A stretch of 64,000 nt of DNA, taken from Effrenium voratum (taxonomy: Eukaryota; Sar; Dinophyceae; Suessiales; Symbiodiniaceae). Below are positions 39,992-50,210 of the stretch, one piece after another (the first letter of the stretch is position 1; the number at the start of each line of letters is the position of its first letter). The stretch lies in assembly GCA_963377175.1 (NCBI GenBank), contig CAUJNA010001890.1:1015815-1079814 (forward strand), in the 5' to 3' direction. The position numbers were made by a program, and so were the translations under genes. The notes under the pieces were generated by a model. That model was given only the letters and a program-made list of their open reading frames with translations. It did not search any database and was not told the origin of the DNA.

Positions 39992-40616
39992 AAAAACTGC
40001 CTACCAGCACGGCCAACAGGAGCTCAATTGGAGATCCCTTGCCTGGAGCAAAACGGTCCATTCAGCAACGCCCGCGAATGGCCCCCAACAACAACAAACC
40101 ACAAGGAGTACGGCCAACTTGTTTTTTTTGGGGGGGCAAACTGACACATACCGTCCCCAGACAAAAATGAAAGCTCCCGAACGGACCCCGACATGGAAGA
40201 AGTGGCTCTATCTACAGCCAATTGGTGGAGCTTCCTTCTGGTAGTCTGCGGGAGTGGGGGCTCCTGTTAATGTACATAGGGGACCCGCTGTCAGGCTAAT
40301 TGGTGGGAGGGTACCAAAAACCCAATATGTTTTGTTTTTGGAGGGTACCCCCTTTTGGGTGGAAAAACCACCATTTTGGGGGTCCAGCTCCTAACAAAGA
40401 CACTCCCATATCACTGCGCGAGAAAAACAAAAAAAAAGGAAAAAAAAGCCGAGCATCGCCATTGTGCCAGCCGTGCCAGTGGTACACCCCAAGGACAGGC
40501 GACGGCAGGGCTCCTCAGGCGGACGAGAACGCGTTCCCTCCAGGTTCGTTCCATGACTTCAAAAGGGAAGTCGAATCCTCAGAAAGCGGATTCAGCAAAA
40601 AAGAGCCTTTTGATTT

Positions 40617-40936
40617 TCAGAACCAGCATGTGGCCCCATTTTTTAGAACCGTTTCCATTACGTTGATGGAGGATCTAAGCCTTTCTCACTTGAGTGGATT
40701 GATCAGAACAAGTCCAAAACTTGCCCTTCACCCAAAATGGCCCAAGCCCAAAGAGTGACTAAAGTCCGAGTCACCGAACTCAGCAAGTGATCTTTGGGGG
40801 TCCCCTTGGTTGGGGTCAGGGCGAGGTGTCGGACGTCTTGGCGAGGCTCGGAGGCCCTCCGCCAAGCCCCGCAGGCAGTTGGCATCCGCGCCCTGGTCGC
40901 TCGTCAGGCTGGCCCCGAACTCGGTGATGTAAACTC
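40617..40936 (-). CDS. two-exon gene 3' end, unknown protein
   Basis: Exon 1 (40936-40793) follows CCTCCAGCTCAG and reads VYITEFGASLTSDQGADANC, then LRGLAEGLRASPRRPTPRPD. The terminal exon (40684-40617) reads RLRSSINVMETVLKNGATCW, then F and TGA. Intron 40792-40685 is an IE-I element with a GA donor and AG acceptor, and the joint keeps phase (A + AA gives Lys). Lengths are exact for both exons. The function is unknown. Confidence 0.6.
40685..40792 (-). mobile_element. IE-I element used as GA-AG intron
   Basis: Minus-strand ends GATCACTTGCTGAGTTCGG and CAATCCACTCAAGTGAG. Confidence 0.6.
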
Positions 40937-40999
40937 CTGAGCTGGAGGCTGCTTGAAGGGTCTTCCAACGATTTGGGGAGAGGGTCCCTGGCATGTACT

Positions 41000-41765
41000 T
41001 AAGGTCCAAAAGGGGTCAAAGTACATCCCCACAAGGCGCTTGCACCCTTAGGGGACCATCTGGGGTGGCCTTCTTGCCCCATAGTGTTCAGCAAACACAT
41101 CTTGTCCCGGTACTATTCTTGGGGCTTCCTCTGTCTAGGGTGCTCCTGGTGAATCCGAAGCTAGCAATGAGGTGAGGTAAACTGCTGCCCGCCCGTGAGA
41201 CCTGAAATAAGCTTATGTGGTACCTGGTACTTGGATGCTCAGCCTACTGAGTAAGCAGGTCATAACCATGGATGTCCTTTTGGTAAAATATGGCCCTGCC
41301 AAATGCAATAAAACCAATCTACACCAGTGGAACCCATCTATTTCTATTCAAACTAACCTAAAAAGGCACACCTATGGTTGTACCCAAGATGCCATTGGGG
41401 TAAATCCAAGCGAAAAGAGAAAAATCCCCACTCTGGGACTCCCTGCTATGAAACCAATGGGCTTAAAATACCCACACTTCACCTGAGGAGACTTGTCGTC
41501 CAAATTGGGTCAACCTGAATGCGGGCTGGTAACAGTATCTTACTCTCCCTGACAGGTTCCGGGGAAGACAATTTTCCTCCAAACAGCACCTTCTGTCAGC
41601 TTCCGTATTTGGGAGGGTATTATCCCGCATAATGAATCCTCATTTGGTGGGTTGTATGGGAAAGTCCCAGGGAAAGGGACTGAGAAAGGCCAACTAAAGG
41701 CCAAATAAGGCTAAACGCCATGTAGAGTTGCCAAATCTAAGGCCAAAACCAACCAAAGGCCAACC
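41000..41765. other. stretch without a gene
   Basis: Apart from an IE-H copy (41272-41376), I see no exon-like frame. GGCCAA words recur at 41680-41760. Confidence 0.45.
41272..41376. mobile_element. IE-H element
   Basis: GGATGTCCTTTTGGTAAAAT to CCTAAAAAGGCACACCTATG with CCATCTATTTCTATTCAAAC inside. Confidence 0.7.
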
Positions 41766-41872
41766 TCCATTTGCGAAAGAGCCCCCAGCAAAAAGAAAAC
41801 AACTATATCCAATAGTATTAGATTCCCTTTAAAGCCAAGGGAAAATCAAACATATTCTTAAGCAAATGGAAG
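41765..41872. mobile_element. IE-C element
   Basis: CCTCCATTTGCGAAAGAGCC…TTCTTAAGCAAATGGAAG. Confidence 0.75.
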
Positions 41873-42077
41873 CCAACTAGGGCCACAGGCCAATTGCAAG
41901 GCTCGGTGGGCGATATCTGCCAGGTCTGTCTGCACCTTCCTGGAGTAGTCTTCCACGGATCGCTGGCCTTCCTGCAGCATATAAGGGCCAGCCCCAGAAA
42001 CTGGCATCGAAGGCCGTCACACGGCCCCGTTGGAGGTGATTCTTGTGGCATGTGGCACTTCAAACTCATCAAAACCA

Positions 42078-42214
42078 GCACCCTGTGGCATGTGGCCATG
42101 GTTCAAAACCAATGGTACCATTTGGGATAGGTGCACCACCCATTTTAGTCTATTGTTGTGGGGATGGGGATGTTCACTGGGGGTACGGGGTTTTGACCCA
42201 TGGCCATGTGGCAC
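42078..42214. mobile_element. IE-F element
   Basis: TGGCCATGGTTCAAAACCAA to GGGTTTTGACCCATGGCCAT with GGTGCACCACCCATTTTAG inside. Confidence 0.75.
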
Positions 42215-42331
42215 TTCAAAACAGCATGCTTGTTGACTCGCTGCAGTTTCAAACCGCAACTGCCTTCGGGGTCGATTCAGGAAGCCTAAAAGCTACCCAG
42301 CCCCAAAGGCAGAAGGGGGTGCTAGCATTTC

Positions 42332-42987
42332 TCACAAACGGTTCTTACAGTTGGGTGAAAGCAGATGGCACAATTCCTTTGTCGGAAAGTAAAAAAGAGG
42401 AGTAAACTGGGCTGTCCTCAGATCCCCCGCGAAACGGAAATCCCCGCTAAACCAACTAAAAAGCCAAAAAGCTAAGGAACCGCACAGCTGGGAGCCACCA
42501 AGTAAACGCACCATGCGGGAGCAGTGCCATCCACTTTCACCATACTGTACATCTATCTCAGCTCCTTGGATGCCAAAAATCGCCCAAAGCCCAAGCACAG
42601 GACTAAGAACATGCCCACAAAGCTTGAAATCATGTTTTCCCCGTTTGGGTTTGTTCAGGGCTGTGGAAATGACCACTTCTGTGACACAACATAACGGGCT
42701 TCCCAAAAGAATACCCCCCCCATATAAAGGAGGAGATTCCCATGTATCACAGAAGTGGGGATACACCCCTTGATCCCACAACCCTGCGTTTGTTTGATCT
42801 TCAGCTTAGATGGGGCAGCCAAATGCGTAGGAACCCTCAAGGGTTCACTCACTTCTCGAGTGGATTGGCAGAAAATTGTGTCAACTTTGTCTCTACCACT
42901 AAAACGTTTTTCCAAACAGTATCCAGTCCAGAACCTGGGGAAGCGAGTTTACCTTGGGCTTGACAAAGGGTCAACACTCGAATCCAT
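42332..42987 (-). CDS. four-exon gene, every intron an element
   Basis: A full ATG-to-stop frame of 107 residues. Exon 1 (42987-42953) is MDSSVDPLSSP. Exon 2 (42847-42783) is EPLRVPTHLAAPSKLKIKQT. Exon 3 (42660-42512) reads LNKPKRGKHDFKLCGHVLSP, then VLGLWAIFGIQGAEIDVQYG. Exon 4 (42406-42332) reads FTPLFYFPTKELCHLLSPNC, then KNRL and TGA. All three introns are GT-AG and belong to different families: IE-I (42952-42848), IE-M (42782-42661) and IE-E (42511-42407). Phases are exact (AG+T, G+CC, phase 0). The ATG is four codons after an in-frame TGA, so exon 1 could also be a spliced exon. No family is recognised. Confidence 0.65.
42407..42511 (-). mobile_element. IE-E element used as GT-AG intron
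   Basis: Donor GTGCGTTTACTTGG, acceptor GAGGACAGCCCAG. The central hairpin is lost in this copy, but both ends match 62705-62830. Confidence 0.65.
42661..42782 (-). mobile_element. IE-M element used as GT-AG intron
   Basis: Donor GTTGTGGGATCAAGGGG, acceptor GTCATTTCCACAG. The inner inverted arms ACTTCTGTGATAC and TGTCACAGAAGT suggest a structured element. Confidence 0.75.
42848..42952 (-). mobile_element. IE-I element used as GT-AG intron
   Basis: Donor GTAAACTCGCTTCCCC, acceptor CACTCGAGAAGTGAG, with the family interior around CACTAAAACGTTTTTCC on the plus strand. Confidence 0.7.
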
Positions 42988-43299
42988 GTTCCGGCTTCGT
43001 CACCAGGTGCTCTACCAGCCTCAAACAAACACATCAGCCAAAGGGCCGGCAGCCAATTGGGATAGAAGTGGTATCCCAAGAAGCCCGTCCAGCCAAGTCG
43101 GCAGAGAGCCTCGGAAATCGACATGCCAGACGTCTGACTTTCGGGCTTATGCATTCCAGCCCCTTGTATGGTCGGCAACCAGCACCAGTGCTTCCACCCA
43201 CCATTGTAATAAAAACCAGACTGTGAAACCTGCTGGGAAACCCTGGCTACACCGCTACAGTGGTAAGGCGGTACCTCTCAAAAATGGGCTGTTGCGGTA

Positions 43300-43730
43300 A
43301 TTTCCATTTTCTATGGGCACTTTGAGGGCCCGGGTTGCAGGTGTAGGTAGCGGACCCAGTTCTTCCAGTTGCTGCTGTAGCAGGTAGAACAAAGCATCAT
43401 GCGAAACCTGGGGGTGGGAAACCAGTTAAAAACGTGCAACGAGAGTGACTGAGGTAAACTGCCCTTAGAGACTGAAAGGTGGCGGAAACTGGAATTTGCT
43501 GGGCTTGCTTTGCATGGAGCTGCGGATAAACCCTAAAGAGTTCTAAATAGAGTGCTAACAACTAAAAAGAGCGGTCAATCAATCTCGCAATTGGAACATC
43601 CCAAGCTTTTCCAGTGATTCCACATACCTGCACAGTACTATAGGTCCCAACAGCTCCAAGGAAAAATACATGATCTATCTTTGTTGGTGGTACATGGGAT
43701 CCACTAGATGCTCCACCTGCAGCTGATCAA
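43300..43730. other. stretch without a gene
   Basis: Unique-looking sequence with no exon-like frame and no repeat family recognised. Confidence 0.45.
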
Positions 43731-43734
43731 TGGG

Positions 43735-43935
43735 CTTGGGCTTCCAAGCCAGAAGTCTACCCTCGGCTCGCGCTACGGCTCTTCCAGCGAAGGGGCGTGC
43801 ACATCGCTGGCATACCCGAAACCGTCGAGTATGCAACGCTCAGGTGGCAAACCAGATCGATGGATCACCAGCAGCATGGAGCGCAAATACCTGAACGGAC
43901 ACAATGCGGGACCCGGCTTGCCACGCGGGTATGTG
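43735..43935 (+). CDS. candidate exon, unknown protein
   Basis: The frame reads LPSQKSTLGSRYGSSSEGAC, then GGKPDRWITSSMERKYLNGH. A second plus frame (HIAGIPETVEYATLRWQTRS) is also open. The GC3 bias favours coding, but the frame is not settled. Confidence 0.4.
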
Positions 43936-44203
43936 TCGCACTAGGGGATCCCAACAAACACGGCGGTTTTCCCTGTATCCCTTCAAACCTAAAAAGGGTT
44001 ACCCTCAACACAGTTGTGGGGACACCCAAAGGACTTTTTTGCAGATCAAAGCAACAAAAACAAACACATGCCCTGAGGAAAGTGGTTGCCAAAGTTAACC
44101 AGAACCCAAACAGCGTCAAGTTGTGCCAGCCTAGTTGTAGGGAGGCTTCCGAGCTTCCGACTCCAGACTTTGACCCCCCAAGAGTCAAAATCCATGAGCC
44201 CAG

Positions 44204-44312
44204 CAATATGGGTGTGGCTCCAAATCAAAGAGGAGGGGTTACGCAGGTTTTGGTCCATGTTTCCACTTACCAGGGTTCCATTTTGGTACCGGTTTTTTGA
44301 ATTCGCCACAGC
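44204..44312. mobile_element. IE-G element
   Basis: GGGTGTGGCTCCAAATCAAA to TACCGGTTTTTTGAATTCGC, the reverse orientation of the 48330 copy. It forms most of the intron that follows the 44341-44426 exon. Confidence 0.75.
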
Positions 44313-44340
44313 CATATGCAACTTGGAAACGGATGGGTAC

Positions 44341-44426
44341 TTGCGGGGAATCTTTGTGCGCTCCGAAGGGCTCCGAAGGGGTGGCGTAGCCGAAGGGCTC
44401 ATTGAAGATCTCGTAGAGGAACCCAC
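44341..44426 (-). CDS. 28-codon exon with YEIFNEP motif
   Basis: It lies between acceptor CACCTCGCGCTGAG and donor GTACCC, exactly 2 + 28 codons. It reads GFLYEIFNEPFGYATPSEPF, then GAHKDSPQ. The string LYEIFNEP resembles the acid/base Glu region (N-E-P) of glycoside hydrolase family 5. That is a resemblance only, because no other GH5 motif was found nearby. GC3 is high. The 9-base word CCCTTCGGA occurs twice. Confidence 0.45.
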
Positions 44427-44591
44427 CTCAGCGCGAGGTGCTGAACCCTCCTCAGACGATTCCATGGAAGCTCCAGGCTCGAAGTATACCCCCCCCTGGA
44501 CTGGCATTGCATGCCACGAAGCCTGTAAATAAGAATAGGGGGAGCTTCCAAGGTAGTCTGAAAAAGTGTGCAGCCCTGTTGTGCTTTTTGT

Positions 44592-44690
44592 CCCTTCCTG
44601 AGTGGACTGGCCCAAAAAAAGACTGGACCTTTGTTTGCCACTGGAATGGTCTTGCCATACAATATGAAGTCCAGGAAATCGGGAGCGAGT
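44592..44690. mobile_element. IE-I element
   Basis: CCTTCCTGAGTGGACTGGCC to GTCCAGGAAATCGGGAGCG with CACTGGAATGGTCTTGCC inside. Confidence 0.65.
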
Positions 44691-44874
44691 TGCTGGTCCT
44701 GTTTTATGTCTTGCGGCTCGAATCCACCCTGGCAGGTTATAACCCGCCTGGGTTGACCTCAGCGAACTTATCAGTGGGACATGTGAATCTCACCACTTGC
44801 TGCCTGAGCCTAACACCCAAGCAGGATACCGGCCCAAGCTCAAAGCTCGGGGTGCACAAAGAAATGTTGAATTC

Positions 44875-45005
44875 AAATTAGATGAAGATATCCTGTTTTA
44901 TTAGAACTTGAAACATCATGATTAAACATAGTTTATCATGATTCTAGCCTATCAATTAAAATGAATTAGTTCAAACTAGATGATGTCTCATATTTAGCCA
45001 ACTGT
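44875..45005. other. AT-rich island
   Basis: About 130 bases with much lower GC than the flanks (TTATCATGATTCTAGCC, AATTAAAATGAATTAG). No frame and no repeat arms were recognised. Confidence 0.5.
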
Positions 45006-45149
45006 CAAAATCTGAAGCAGAGAACTCATGGTTACGTGTCAACCAACTGGGCTCGTCTCGCTACCACGGCTCAAGGTGAAGCCTTGGGAAGGCCAAAGGA
45101 AGGAAGGATTGCCGTTGAACCCATCTGGGCGGTTGGCGTAGCTGGCCTT

Positions 45150-45255
45150 TCGGACAAATCGATGGGTTTCCCTGGTAAATGGGATGCATAAACCCCATCT
45201 ACACCAGGAATCGCCCTCTATTTTGTAAGCAAACCAAGCAAAAAGGACACCTATG
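45150..45255. mobile_element. IE-H element, one end decayed
   Basis: Right end GCAAAAAGGACACCTATG. The left end has lost the CATAGGTGTCC arm. Confidence 0.6.
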
Positions 45256-45589
45256 CTGGGATGATCGGACCTCAGCTGTTGCCAAATAAGAGTTCCTTAA
45301 GAGAGATGGGCCAACTGCTTCGAAGGAATTCTACATCTACGACGTGATCAGTTTCTTTGAAGGGACGCCCAAAGGCCTTGCTTGGGGGTGTTTTACATCC
45401 CACGTGAGGACGTGGGTTCAACATCCAAACCTGGCTGCTCAAAATGAAGCGTTGGCCAATGCGATTTTCCGTAATCCCTGTTGGAAACCACAAAGGGACC
45501 GAAAGCTTGCAAAGGCCCAAGGTATAAGGATCTTGGCAGAATCCACTGGGCAAATGGGGCACCACCCCCGTTTGCCGCTTCATTAGTAT

Positions 45590-45660
45590 CTGGGTCTCCT
45601 TCTGACCCTCAACAAATGGGTCCATAACCCCGTTATTCTGGGAATGACTCTCAACAATGC
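45590..45660. mobile_element. IE-A element, left half
   Basis: GGGTCTCCTTCTGACCCTC…TTCTGGGAATGACTC. The right arm is missing. Confidence 0.55.
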
Positions 45661-45662
45661 GG

Positions 45663-45842
45663 CTACTTCCATTTGACTACCCCCCCCCCGAAAAATATGG
45701 AATATGTCCAGTAATGATACATTTACAACCAACAAGGGAACACAACAAATAAAGACCTGGACCCTCAAAATTCCAACTCAAACATGGGTTGTTGCCCCAA
45801 AATCCTGGAACGGGTGATTTCCCTTAGTTTCGGGGTTTCTTA
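45663..45842. mobile_element. IE-C fragment then IE-B element
   Basis: ACTTCCATTTGAC…CCAACAAGGGAACACAAC is the left part of an IE-C. At 45755 an IE-B starts ACCTGGACCCTCAAAATTCC, so one element seems to have cut the other. Confidence 0.55.
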
Positions 45843-45844
45843 AG

Positions 45845-46049
45845 CAAAGACCAAGGGATCTCCGGTGAGACCTCCGCTGCGCCCGCTTCGCCCAGCCGCC
45901 GCTTGCGCCGAGGCTTCGGTGCACCGCGGCCCAGGCGGCCGCCACTTCGGCCGCGGCCGCGGCGTCTTTCAGGCGCCCGAGGCCGTGGGGCTGCGTCGAG
46001 GGGTCCGGGGACTCCTCGAAGAGGCAAAAGACTCCTGGTGCGGGAACCG
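45845..46049 (-). CDS. Ala-rich exon, unknown protein
   Basis: After acceptor CAGGAATTTCAG the frame reads VFCLFEESPDPSTQPHGLGR, then LKDAAAAAEVAAAWAAVHRS and a basic end WAKRAQRRSHRRSLG. It is very GC-rich. The donor is possibly GGTCTTTGC near 45850. It lies between an IE-N and an IE-B element. Confidence 0.55.
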
Positions 46050-46061
46050 CTGAAATTCCTG

Positions 46062-46187
46062 GAGCAGGGATCCTCACATTATACGCCTGAACATTGCCTT
46101 GTCAATGATGGTGTCCAATTTGTTTTGGTGGAAAAAGCCATGTTTCAAGTGGGCAAAATGTATCTTTTAAGGAGCCCTGGAACCTCC
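46062..46187. mobile_element. IE-N element
   Basis: It shares CTGAACATTGC…GGTGTCCAA and GGCAAAATGTATCTTTTAAG with 23290-23500. Confidence 0.55.
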
Positions 46188-46443
46188 AAAATTCCATTAA
46201 AAAAGGGGATTCACTGGGTATCTGACCCCTTCATAAGGTCATGACCCCTTTACTTTGGGTAATGAGATGGGGCAGAAGACTCCTCCAGGGGGAAGCTACC
46301 TGGACCCCCTAATCTAGGGTTCCTTGCCCCCATGAAAACAAAGGCCGGGACCATGGATGATGACAATCCTTAGGTAAAAGGAACATACCCAGGGACTGGG
46401 CTGCCTGGACCCTCCACATCGTTCCCTTCAGACATGTCCCCTT

Positions 46444-46555
46444 TACCTGGACCCTCCGAGGTTCCTTCACTTAAAAATGGGGCAAATTGCTGCACCCAAA
46501 CATTTGGGAGTGGGTGAAGTCCGCCTTTTGTGTGGGTAGTTTGAGGGTTCAGGTG
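46444..46555. mobile_element. IE-B element
   Basis: TACCTGGACCCTCCGAGGTT to TAGTTTGAGGGTTCAGGTGC with CACCCAAACATTTGGGAGTG inside. Confidence 0.75.
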
Positions 46556-46697
46556 CACAAAAAGTCATATTTTCAGGGACTCTGCGTGGTACCTCAAATC
46601 TGGTGTGCACAGAAAATGATAAGATATATGTTCTCACTCTGCTTCATTTCTACCCAACCCCGGAGAAAAAAAAAAAAACTATAAAATAGTGTTCGAG

Positions 46698-46785
46698 GAC
46701 ACCCGAGCTACAACTCGTGGGTTGGGCGATTCACCGAGGGCGGAACCCGCTGGTGGAACACGGCTCCTCTGCCCACCGCCTCAGC
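46698..46785 (+). CDS. candidate exon, aromatic-rich
   Basis: Between AG at 46696-46697 and donor GTAGGA, the frame reads HPSYNSWVGRFTEGGTRWWN, then TAPLPTASA. Two other frames are open too. This one is preferred for high GC3 and its donor. Confidence 0.4.
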
Positions 46786-47239
46786 GTAGGAACCAAGCTT
46801 CCTCGGTTCAGCTTCCCTCGTGGGTTGACGCCGAATCGGTGGCGAGGTTGGGAGGCTTCCCCTTTAAACCACAACACCTCAGGACAAAAAAGCAAGAAAC
46901 AAACACATGGCAAGTTCAGCTTCCCTCTGATTGGTTGGAGGCTTCCCATTTACCCTCTACAAGAAAAAAGAGTTTCAAATCCACATCCAAACCAATCTAA
47001 ACCAATCCAACTGGAGGAAAGCGGACCAGCGGCGTGGATCATGGTGCGTATCAAAAATCGGGCCCCTCTCTGTGCCAATATGACATGATGTCGTTTCCAT
47101 ACGTTGTGACCTTGAATTTTTGTTATTGGTATCACGGAGAAACACGGGGATTTGCATTACTTGAGGGAAACCGGCTGGGTGAACATTGCGGGGACCCGCG
47201 AAAGCCTCTCGCAACGTCAGCCTCAACCTTTGAACCCTC

Positions 47240-47700
47240 GTAAAAAAGTAAAAGAACAAAAAAAAAGAACAAAAACGTTCTTGGTCTTCTCTTGCTCGAA
47301 TGAGGCTTACTTGAGTATTCAACTCGCGTAAGTAGATTTGTAGACTCATTCTGAGGGGTCCTGTAATTCCTGTAGCTTTCTTTATCTTCCTTTAGCTTCC
47401 TTTTGCCATCCTTTTCGCTGCCTATGCTGCCTTTCTTCTCCTCTACCTTCCTTTACTTTCCCTGAGTCACTCTGAGTATTGCAGTAACTCCCCTTGCCTA
47501 CCCTCAGAAAGAGCCCATGCTAGATTGTAGCCAAGTTTACTGGGAGTAGGTGGCTCACCATGGCCAAGCAACCTGGGTCCGCATCCAAGTACCAACCTCT
47601 GAACCATTTTGGGGGGGCTCTGAAGCCCCTTTCCTCCAGTCAAAACACCAGCCGTGTGTCTTTTTTAGGAGCTGCACCCCCAAAATGGCAGTGTTCCCGA
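47240..47700. other. stretch without a gene
   Basis: Pyrimidine-rich CTTTCTTTATCTTCC words at 47370-47460. No exon-like frame was seen. Confidence 0.45.
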
Positions 47701-47774
47701 TTTCCCTTTAAAACCAACCAAACAAAAATACCCTCACAAAAAAGACACACCCACATGGTGGACCAGTGGCGGAG

Positions 47775-47955
47775 TAAATGATTCGAGAGGAAGAAGGCCT
47801 GTGACTGCCGAAACGGGACGGCCTTCTGCGGCCCGGGCGCTTCAAGGCTTCCTCGTCATGGGCGGTGGACACATTCACCGGCAACCGCAAGGCAGTGACG
47901 CCATGGGCGGTGGTGTTGCGCACATCCTCCACGGTGTAGTCGAACTTGTAGACAC
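47775..47955 (-). CDS. exon, unknown protein
   Basis: After acceptor GTGCTTTGGATAG the frame reads VYKFDYTVEDVRNTTAHGVT, then ALRLPVNVSTAHDEEALKRP, followed by a basic RRRPSRFGSHRPSSSRIIYS. GC3 is high in the first two thirds. An upstream frame EFVPSNHGVPVELKLLGALD (48015-47958) after TTTCCTACAG could be the preceding exon. Confidence 0.55.
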
Positions 47956-48329
47956 CTATCCAAAGCACCCAAAAGCTTCAACTCCACCGGAACACCATGG
48001 TTTGATGGCACAAATTCCTGTAGGAAATCGAGTTGGACGTCTTAGAGGCTGTCTAGTCTCGGGCAGGTTTTCTAGATCTGGAAGAGGTGATTGCTGAGCT
48101 GGCCACATGTATTTGGGGGACCCTGTGGACGAAATCCATTCCCGCAATGACAACCATGGGAATGAAACCACCGCCGTTTTTTTTTCTCGGTGGTTGCCTA
48201 GGACTCGGAGTCACTGGCAGCTTCTTTCTCCAGACCTGAAATGGACCAGCCGGCCCTTGCCTTCCAAAGGTACCAAAGAAAAAAAAGTAACTTGGACCCT
48301 CAAACTACCCATACAAAAACAATATATAT

Positions 48330-48429
48330 GGCTGTGGCTCAAAAAACCGGTACCAAAATGGAACCCTGGTAAGTGGAAACATGGACCAAAACCTGCGTAA
48401 CCCCTCCTTTTTTCACTTTGAGCCACACC
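48330..48429. mobile_element. IE-G element
   Basis: GGCTGTGGCTCAAAAAACCG to CACTTTGAGCCACACCC, the cleanest copy of the family. Confidence 0.8.
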
Positions 48430-49060
48430 CCATATTATTTTGGGTTGCAAGAGCTTATGATTGGGTTGGACGTGTTGAGGGTCCAGGTACTTTGACCGCA
48501 GACACAAAGCGCTGAGTTGGGTGACGCTTGGATCGAACATACCAACCCTGCAACTCCGGATCGGCTACATTGAGACCCGGAGAGTCGCGGTTGTTGGAAT
48601 ACCCTGGAGAAATACCCCGCGGATCCGCGGTCATTTCGAGTGTGAGATACGATTCTTGCCAAACATGCCTGGAGTATCCTTCTGCCACCTAAAAAATGGG
48701 GGGGTCATGACTCAAAATTCAGGTGGACCTTTGAACAAATTGGAGCAACTTCCGAAGCCCTCCCAAATCGCGGAAAACTTGCTCTCCCACCCTTCAAAGG
48801 AACAGGGTGAAAGGTTGATTACCTAGCATGTCGGGTGCCCGGGAACTGGGTGTGATTTGCCACAGAAACCATCATCATCAAATATCTCATTGTATCTCAT
48901 TGCACCGACAGCTACATCCAGTTCCTCAGTTCCTAGGTTGCTCCCTCCAGAACGAGCCTAAGATCATGATTGACCTGGGGCAGGTTTAATCAAACATCAA
49001 TTGTCGATTTCCCTTAGCAAAAACCACAAACGGGGGCAGCGCCGACTCCAAAAACCAACA
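48430..49060. other. stretch without a convincing gene
   Basis: A half IE-A copy lies at 48667-48720. Weak frames only. Confidence 0.4.
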
Positions 49061-49069
49061 GACCCACTA

Positions 49070-49310
49070 ATTACTCCCAAAGGTCGCTGCGCAAAATCCA
49101 CAGCAGTCAGACCCGCGGCCGATTCGCGCCTGACACGACCAGCCCGACTCGAGCGACGCGAAAGCAGCGACACGACTCGCCTGGGATGAAGTTCCCTGCA
49201 CCGCTGGTGCCCTGAGTGGCCGGCAAGTTCAGCCCGCGCTCCGTCGCCATGGCGCAAGTGGCGAGCGAGGGAGGCGATGGAGGCGATGCCTCAGTTTTCT
49301 GGTGGGGGGA
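49070..49310 (-). CDS. GC-rich exon, frame unresolved
   Basis: After AAAACTGAG two minus frames are open: SIASLARHLRHGDGARAELA, or PPSPPSLATCAMATERGLNL. The first has a longer open run. Ser/Arg-rich. Confidence 0.4.
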
Positions 49311-49395
49311 ACCCCCTTGTTGTGCCAGGGTTTGAGGGGGAAACCAAGGCTTTGGGGATCTAATCTTGAGATTAGCACCCAAACAACTATATAAG

Positions 49396-49500
49396 GCGTT
49401 CTTTGTTTGCGAGCTCACGGCTCTGTGCCACTTCTCGTTTTGGGAGGAGACGGGGCTGGCGATCTTCCTGGCGCTGTACTGCATAAACGTGGCTTCAGAG
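49396..49500 (+). CDS. 35-codon exon with membrane helices
   Basis: Between acceptor AACTATATAAG and donor GTAGCC, exactly 35 codons in phase 0. It reads AFFVCELTALCHFSFWEETG, then LAIFLALYCINVASE. Two hydrophobic stretches around acidic residues point to a channel or transporter segment. Confidence 0.5.
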
Positions 49501-49755
49501 GTAGCCCCATGCGGACGTAGCTAGAGCATAGAGGAGCTGCGGTACGAGTAAGCTCCGGCAATCAGCCATGGATGGAGCTCAAGTGTGGACCATGGTCTTT
49601 AGGCAACCCTTTGGAGGTTGAAATTCTGAGCCTCTATGGGCTTCATGCGCGTTTTAACCACAAAACACATGAGGGTTAGTGAAGAGGGCACCCTGGTTGG
49701 GATCATTTGTAGGGATCCTCAATAGACACATCCATTTAAGCCAGGATCAAAATAC

Positions 49756-49776
49756 ATATATATATATATATATATA
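49756..49776. repeat. (AT)n microsatellite
   Basis: About ten AT units. Confidence 0.95.
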
Positions 49777-50134
49777 CATGTTTCCCACGAGGACATGGGA
49801 CAATTTGAGTGCTGGTTCCTCATGTACCGCTGTACCGCCCAAAATGTCTGGTTTCCTGTTGGTTTCCCTCTCGGATTGGTTTCCCTTTAACGCCACCGAC
49901 GGAATGGGCACCAAAAAACCGACACACCCATGCAGAGACATCTCGGGAAATCTTGAGCATGGAAGGGGCCCAGTTTCCAGTCGCACCGCTGCCGGCTGGG
50001 CTTCCGGCCTCTGGGAAGGTGTTGTAGGGCAGCGCCCTGAAGGAAAACCCACCGTACGGAACTAGGTGCTGTAGATCCCGCAAAAAGGTTTACTCTTTGC
50101 AGCTTAATTGGAAATATGACGGGTACCCTCCCAC

Positions 50135-50210
50135 CTAACATGGAAGTGCACAGACCCCTGTAGAAAGACTACTTTCCTCTTGGAAAGGCCTTTTTGCACT
50201 TCCATGTTAG
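50135..50210. mobile_element. hairpin element with perfect 16-base arms
   Basis: CTAACATGGAAGTGCA and TGCACTTCCATGTTAG are exact reverse complements around 44 bases. It lies next to an IE-E-like tail (CCCAATAGCAGTAG, 50250-50265). Confidence 0.75.
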
